Shown one piece after another: positions 60,780 through 64,000 of a stretch of DNA of 64,000 bases (the first letter of the stretch is position 1; every line of letters begins with the position of its first letter). The DNA is from CAWKOH01 sp963851245 (GTDB lineage Bacteria; Actinomycetota; Acidimicrobiia; Acidimicrobiales; Palsa-688). The stretch is taken from contig CAWKOH010000010.1 in assembly GCA_963851245.1 (NCBI GenBank), positions 254,404 to 318,403 of the forward strand, read 5' to 3'. Position numbers and translations under genes: made by a program. The notes below the pieces were generated by a model, which made no database searches, was not told the DNA's origin, and saw only the letters and a list, made by a program, of their open reading frames with translations.

Positions 60780-61913
60780 GTGTCCCAGCGTGCGATCGTG
60801 CTTTCAGGCTCACTGGGGCTCGGTCACGATGCCATTGCGGACCGGTTGGCATCAACCCTGAAGGACGCCGGTTGGCAGAGTCGAACCTTGGACTGCATGG
60901 AGCTTCTCGGGCGGGTCGAATCGCGCATCGGCGATCGGGTCTTTCGGTGGTTGAGCGCCCGGCCTTCCATCTACGACTCCCTTCACTTCTCCCACTTCCG
61001 TCCCGGCAGCGAGCTGGCGATGGCCATGGACCGGGCGGCCACCAAGCGCCTGGTTCCCGCCGTCGAAGCCTCCCTCAACGAGTACGGAGCCGACCTGGTG
61101 ATAAGCGCCTTTCCCACCGGCGCCTCGACCGCGGCCAAGCTGGCCCAGCGCCGGCCGGGGCTTCGGACCGCCGTGTTGTGCACCGACGCCTGCCTGCACC
61201 GATTGTGGGTGTGGCCGGAGACCGACCTCTTCCTCGTGACGTCAGACCTGGCGGCGGCGTCAGTGCAGCGCTACGTGCCGGGCGCCCGCATTGCCCTGGT
61301 TCCGCCGCCGGTTCGGGAGGACTTCTACCGAGTCGGCTCGCAGACGTCTGCTCGCCGCGAACTCGGCATCCCCGCCAGTGAGCCGTGTGTGCTGGTCATG
61401 GGCGGAGGCTGGGGCCTGGGGCCGCTCGCGGCCGTCACCGATGCCCTGGCCGGCGAGGGGGTCCACGTGCTGGCGGTGGCAGGACGAAACCGCCGCCTGG
61501 AGGCCGTCCTGAGTGAGATGAGTCGCACCACCGCCTTCATCCACCCGTTCGGGTTCACCGAGCGGGTACCACAGTTGATGGCAGCCGCCGACCTGGTGGT
61601 CACCACGCCCGGAGCGACGACGTGCAGCGAGGCACGAATAGTCGGGCGGCGCCTTGTCCTGCTTGACGTCCTCCCGGGTCACGGCCGCGAGAACCTCCAG
61701 CACCAATTGGAGATGGGGAACGCATGGGCGTGCGACGCCGATCCGCCCCGCGTCATATCAAGAGTCTTGACCGCTCTACGGTGTCTTCCCCCGACTCCGC
61801 TTGAATCACCGTACAAGGCGGGCGAGTGGGAAAAGGCAGTGGCTATCGCACTCACCGAGCTCGAACTCGGCACCGCTGAGACATCCCCTGAGCGCCAGGT
61901 CGGGTCCGGTTGA
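60780..61913 (+). CDS. Glycosyltransferase, MGDG-synthase/GT28-like
   Basis: A 377-residue GT-B fold enzyme. GSLGLGHDAIADRLASTLKDAGW is the start typical of MGDG synthases and MurG-like enzymes. DLVISAFPTGAS and ALCTDACLHRLWVWPETDLFLVTSD follow, and the nucleotide-sugar site is MAAADLVVTTPGATTCSEA. It would transfer a sugar from UDP- or GDP-sugar to a membrane lipid. GTG 60780 follows AGGGAGG. It precedes the small ORF and the HpnJ-like gene on the same strand. Confidence 0.85.
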   Translation: MSQRAIVLSGSLGLGHDAIADRLASTLKDAGWQSRTLDCMELLGRVESRIGDRVFRWLSARPSIYDSLHFSHFRPGSELAMAMDRAATKRLVPAVEASLNEYGADLVISAFPTGASTAAKLAQRRPGLRTAVLCTDACLHRLWVWPETDLFLVTSDLAAASVQRYVPGARIALVPPPVREDFYRVGSQTSARRELGIPASEPCVLVMGGGWGLGPLAAVTDALAGEGVHVLAVAGRNRRLEAVLSEMSRTTAFIHPFGFTERVPQLMAAADLVVTTPGATTCSEARIVGRRLVLLDVLPGHGRENLQHQLEMGNAWACDADPPRVISRVLTALRCLPPTPLESPYKAGEWEKAVAIALTELELGTAETSPERQVGSG

Positions 61914-61937
61914 AGTGGGCGTTCGGAGAATTGCGAC

Positions 61938-62057
61938 ATGATTGTGCAGAACGACAGACCGCGTTCGGAGCCCAACGTGAGCGATTCCCACGAAATGATG
62001 AGCATCGAGACACTTGCCTGCCCGGTGGGTGACGCCGAGGAGAGGACCAAATCGTGA
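61938..62057 (+). CDS. Possible small ORF, 39 aa, coupled to the radical SAM gene
   Basis: ATG 61938 has GGAGAA 7 bases upstream. The frame encodes 39 residues (MIVQNDRPRSEPNVSDSHEM onward) and stops at 62057 in a TGATG overlap with the ATG of the HpnJ-like gene. No family is recognised and the peptide is polar. It may be a leader that couples translation, or chance. The call rests only on ribosome-site and overlap geometry. Confidence 0.35.
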   Translation: MIVQNDRPRSEPNVSDSHEMMSIETLACPVGDAEERTKS

Positions 62058-63487
62058 TGCGCACTCTCTTCCTGCATCCACCGTCGTATGAGGGTTTCGA
62101 CGGTGGGGCCGGGTCGCGCTATCAAGCCAAACGCGAGGTACGTTCGTTTTGGTATCCGACCTGGTTGGCACAGCCCGCCGCCATAGTCCCCGACAGCAAG
62201 CTGGTCGACGCCCCGGCAGCCGGCCTCACTCTTGACGATGTGCTACCCCTGGCGAATCGTTTCGATCTGGTCGTGCTGCACACCAGCTCACCCTCGTTCG
62301 CCGGTGATGTGCGGGTGGCCGAGGCTTTCAAACAGGCCAATCCCCACCTGACCATCGGATTCGTGGGCGCCAAGGTGGCAGTGGACCCGGAGGGGTCACT
62401 CCTGGCGTCCCCGAGCATCGATTTCGTGGCGCGGGAGGAATTTGATTTCTCGATCGCCGAAATTGCCGAGGGGAAGCCGATGGAGGAGGTGGATGGCGTT
62501 ACCTTCCGCGACGATGACGGGGCAGTCGTTCACAGCCCCGATCGGGCCGTCGTCGAGGACATGGACCGTCTCCCCTGGGTCTCCCCCGTCTACCAGCGTG
62601 ATCTGAACGTCGACGACTACTTCATCGGATACCTGAAGCACCCGTACGTGTCCCTCTACACCGGGCGAGGTTGTCGATCACAGTGCACGTTCTGCCTCTG
62701 GCCCCAGACCGTCGGCGGCCACCGCTACCGGACCAGGAGCGTAGAGAACGTGATCGGAGAAATGGAATTCATAAAGAGCGCCTTCCCGCAGGTCAAAGAA
62801 ATCTTCTTCGACGATGACACCTTCACCGATAGCCGCCAGCGGGCCGAAGAGATCGCGATCGGCATGGGAAAGCTCGGCCTCACCTGGTCCTGCAACGCCA
62901 AGGCCAACGTTCCTTACGAGACCTTGAAGGTGATCCGCGAGAACGGACTGCGCCTGTTGCTCGTGGGCTACGAATCGGGCAACGACCAGATCCTGACCAA
63001 TATCAAGAAGGGCGTCAAAGTGGAGCGGGCCCGGCAGTTCACCAAGGACTGCCGCGACCTGGGCATCACTATCCACGGAACCTTCATAGTCGGCCTTCCG
63101 GGGGAGACCCGGGAGACCATCGAGGCCACGATCAAGTTCGCCAAAGAGATCAACCCGCATTCGCTGCAGGTCTCCATTGCCGCCCCGTACCCTGGTACGG
63201 CTCTGTACAAACAGGCGCTGGAGAACGGCTGGCTCTCCGAGGACGACGAGCACCTCATAGACGACCATGGGTTGCAGAGCGCGGTTCTGGAATACCCCTC
63301 GCTCAGCCGGACCGAGATCTACGACTCCGTCGAGACCTTCTACAAGAAGTTCTACTTCCGGGCCGGCAAGATAGCCGAGATGTCAGCCGAGATGTTGCGC
63401 AGCCCAGAGATGATGCGCCGGCGGCTGCGCGAGGGAGCCGAGTTCGTCAGCTTCCTCCGAAAGCGAAAGACCACCGTAGGATCCTGA
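62054..63487 (+). CDS. hpnJ: HpnJ-like hopanoid-associated B12-binding radical SAM protein
   Basis: A 477-residue protein whose N-terminus (FLHPPSYEGFDGGAGSRYQA then SFWYPTWLAQPAA) is the characteristic start of HpnJ. The radical SAM cluster motif is GRGCRSQCTFCLWP (Cys207, Cys211, Cys214), preceded by a cobalamin-binding-like domain. HpnJ converts the amino-sugar head group of composite hopanoids to the cyclitol ether in other bacteria. GTG 62054 or ATG 62057; GAGGAGAGG precedes both. No squalene-hopene cyclase is in the window. The glycosyltransferase and PIG-L genes nearby could supply the amino-sugar head group. Confidence 0.88.
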   Translation: MMRTLFLHPPSYEGFDGGAGSRYQAKREVRSFWYPTWLAQPAAIVPDSKLVDAPAAGLTLDDVLPLANRFDLVVLHTSSPSFAGDVRVAEAFKQANPHLTIGFVGAKVAVDPEGSLLASPSIDFVAREEFDFSIAEIAEGKPMEEVDGVTFRDDDGAVVHSPDRAVVEDMDRLPWVSPVYQRDLNVDDYFIGYLKHPYVSLYTGRGCRSQCTFCLWPQTVGGHRYRTRSVENVIGEMEFIKSAFPQVKEIFFDDDTFTDSRQRAEEIAIGMGKLGLTWSCNAKANVPYETLKVIRENGLRLLLVGYESGNDQILTNIKKGVKVERARQFTKDCRDLGITIHGTFIVGLPGETRETIEATIKFAKEINPHSLQVSIAAPYPGTALYKQALENGWLSEDDEHLIDDHGLQSAVLEYPSLSRTEIYDSVETFYKKFYFRAGKIAEMSAEMLRSPEMMRRRLREGAEFVSFLRKRKTTVGS

Positions 63488-63558
63488 GCGTCTTCTGGGG
63501 CCCGGCTCCCGCGCCCCCGTCCGCGTGGGCTGCCTGGTGGCGCCCATAACCTGAGATC

Positions 63559-64000
63559 GTGGCCAACGGAGACGCCGGCATCGTCGAGGCGCGGCTCCGG
63601 GCCCAGCTCTTGACCGATCGCTCAGGGCGCTCGCCGGCAGCGGTCGTTCGGCACTTGCTGGCCATCCAGGCCCAGGACGCCCGGGGGGCCCGCCTGGCCA
63701 TCCGCGCTCGGTCCAGAGGTCTCACATCGGCTGAGGTCGACGAAGCTCTGAAAAGGAAACAGTTGGTTGTCTCCTGGCTGAACCGCGGCACTCTGCACCT
63801 GGTAGCAGCCGAGGACTACTGGTGGCTCCATCCGCTGACCACCCCGCAACTCGCCACCGGCAACGCCCGCAGGCTCGGGCAGGAGGGAATCACGCCGGCG
63901 CAGGCGGAGCGCGCCGTCGAGGTGGTCGCCACCGCCGTCGGCGAAGGTCCGCAGACGAGGACGGCTCTACGCGCCTCCCTCGACGCCGCCGGGATCCCGA
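63559..64000 (+). CDS. Winged-helix DNA-binding-domain (HTH_42/YcaQ-like) protein, N-terminal part
   Basis: The first about 147 residues are present; the gene runs off the window. From GTG 63559, RAQLLTDRSGRSPAAVVRHLLAIQAQDARGARLAIRAR and VSWLNRGTLHLVAAEDYWWLHPLT are the signature of the HTH_42 family, which includes the DNA glycosylases AlkZ/YcaQ that unhook interstrand crosslinks. Many actinobacterial members have no tested function. No ribosome site is obvious. It is transcribed after the HpnJ-like gene with a 71-bp gap. Confidence 0.8.
   Translation, partial: MANGDAGIVEARLRAQLLTDRSGRSPAAVVRHLLAIQAQDARGARLAIRARSRGLTSAEVDEALKRKQLVVSWLNRGTLHLVAAEDYWWLHPLTTPQLATGNARRLGQEGITPAQAERAVEVVATAVGEGPQTRTALRASLDAAGIP

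Noticed and set aside
1..64000. tRNA, rRNA, CRISPR arrays, transposases, integrases, riboswitches
   Set aside because: No T-loop or acceptor-stem patterns, regularly spaced direct repeats, or recombinase motifs were seen on reading both strands; rare short RNAs could still be missed by eye.

Overview
The window is high-GC, gene-dense DNA with frequent 1-4 bp gene overlaps and GTG/TTG starts. Its gene families (F420/flavin luciferase-like monooxygenases, bacterial P450s, a mycofactocin-type SDR, a SARP/BTAD regulator, CaiB/BaiF CoA-transferases, DrrAB- and FbpABC-type transporters) point to an actinobacterium. The HpnJ-type hopanoid gene beside this catabolic repertoire would fit an uncultured soil or aquatic lineage such as Acidimicrobiia, but that is inference. 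No rRNA, tRNA, CRISPR array, prophage or complete insertion sequence was seen.

Layout. 1-5.1 kb (+): end of an epoxide hydrolase, a P450, a double-length CaiB/BaiF CoA-transferase and two PPOX-fold proteins. 5.1-8.6 kb: a luciferase-like monooxygenase (-), a strong promoter/operator, an amidohydrolase remnant, a P450 and a TetR regulator (+). 8.6-13.7 kb (-): a four-gene operon of D-aminoacylase-like protein (frameshifted), amidohydrolase and aconitase-family large and small subunits. 13.9-15.3 kb: a frameshifted monooxygenase (+) and a cupin (-). 15.4-19.6 kb: Rieske oxygenase, TauD-type dioxygenase and SDR (-), opposite a TetR gene with two operator-like palindromes. 19.6-24.4 kb: alcohol dehydrogenase, two alpha/beta hydrolases, a small unknown protein, a SARP/BTAD regulator and a DUF1059-like protein. 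24.4-35.8 kb: a lipocalin-like protein, a class II aldolase, a glutamic-peptidase remnant, a (-) SDR divergent from a (+) operon of monooxygenase, TauD oxygenase, mandelate-racemase-type enolase and amidohydrolase, then an acyl-CoA synthetase, another monooxygenase and a frameshifted methyltransferase. 35.9-38.7 kb: a Fur-family regulator divergent from katG (two frameshifts). 39.1-40.5 kb: a P450. 40.7-47.5 kb: two complete Fe3+-type ABC permease/ATPase pairs around one binding protein. 47.6-50 kb: a MarR regulator divergent from a DrrAB-like exporter. 50-56.7 kb: three SDRs, an amidohydrolase, an NTF2-like protein, an enoyl-CoA hydratase and a DegT-family protein with His at the PLP-lysine position. 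56.7-64 kb: BON-domain protein, D,D-carboxypeptidase, P450, PIG-L deacetylase, glycosyltransferase, HpnJ-like radical SAM enzyme and the start of a winged-helix protein.

How it fits together. Much of the window reads as uptake and oxidative breakdown of organic acids, terpenoid-like or aromatic compounds: P450, Rieske, TauD and flavin/F420 oxygenases introduce oxygen; SDR and ADH enzymes oxidise alcohols; acyl-CoA synthetase, CoA-transferase and enoyl-CoA hydratase handle CoA esters; amidohydrolases, aldolase, enolase and aconitase-like enzymes act on ring-opened or hydroxy acids. Substrates cannot be named from sequence. KatG/Fur and Fe3+ uptake fit the high iron and peroxide load. The right end concerns envelope and hopanoid chemistry.

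Cautions. Six reading-frame breaks look like a gain of one base and a seventh like +2/-1. They may be assembly errors or real decay. The most novel-looking items are an 81-bp palindromic element present in two diverged copies at convergent gene ends, the HpnJ/PIG-L/glycosyltransferase neighbourhood, the His-for-Lys DegT protein and the doubled iron transporter.
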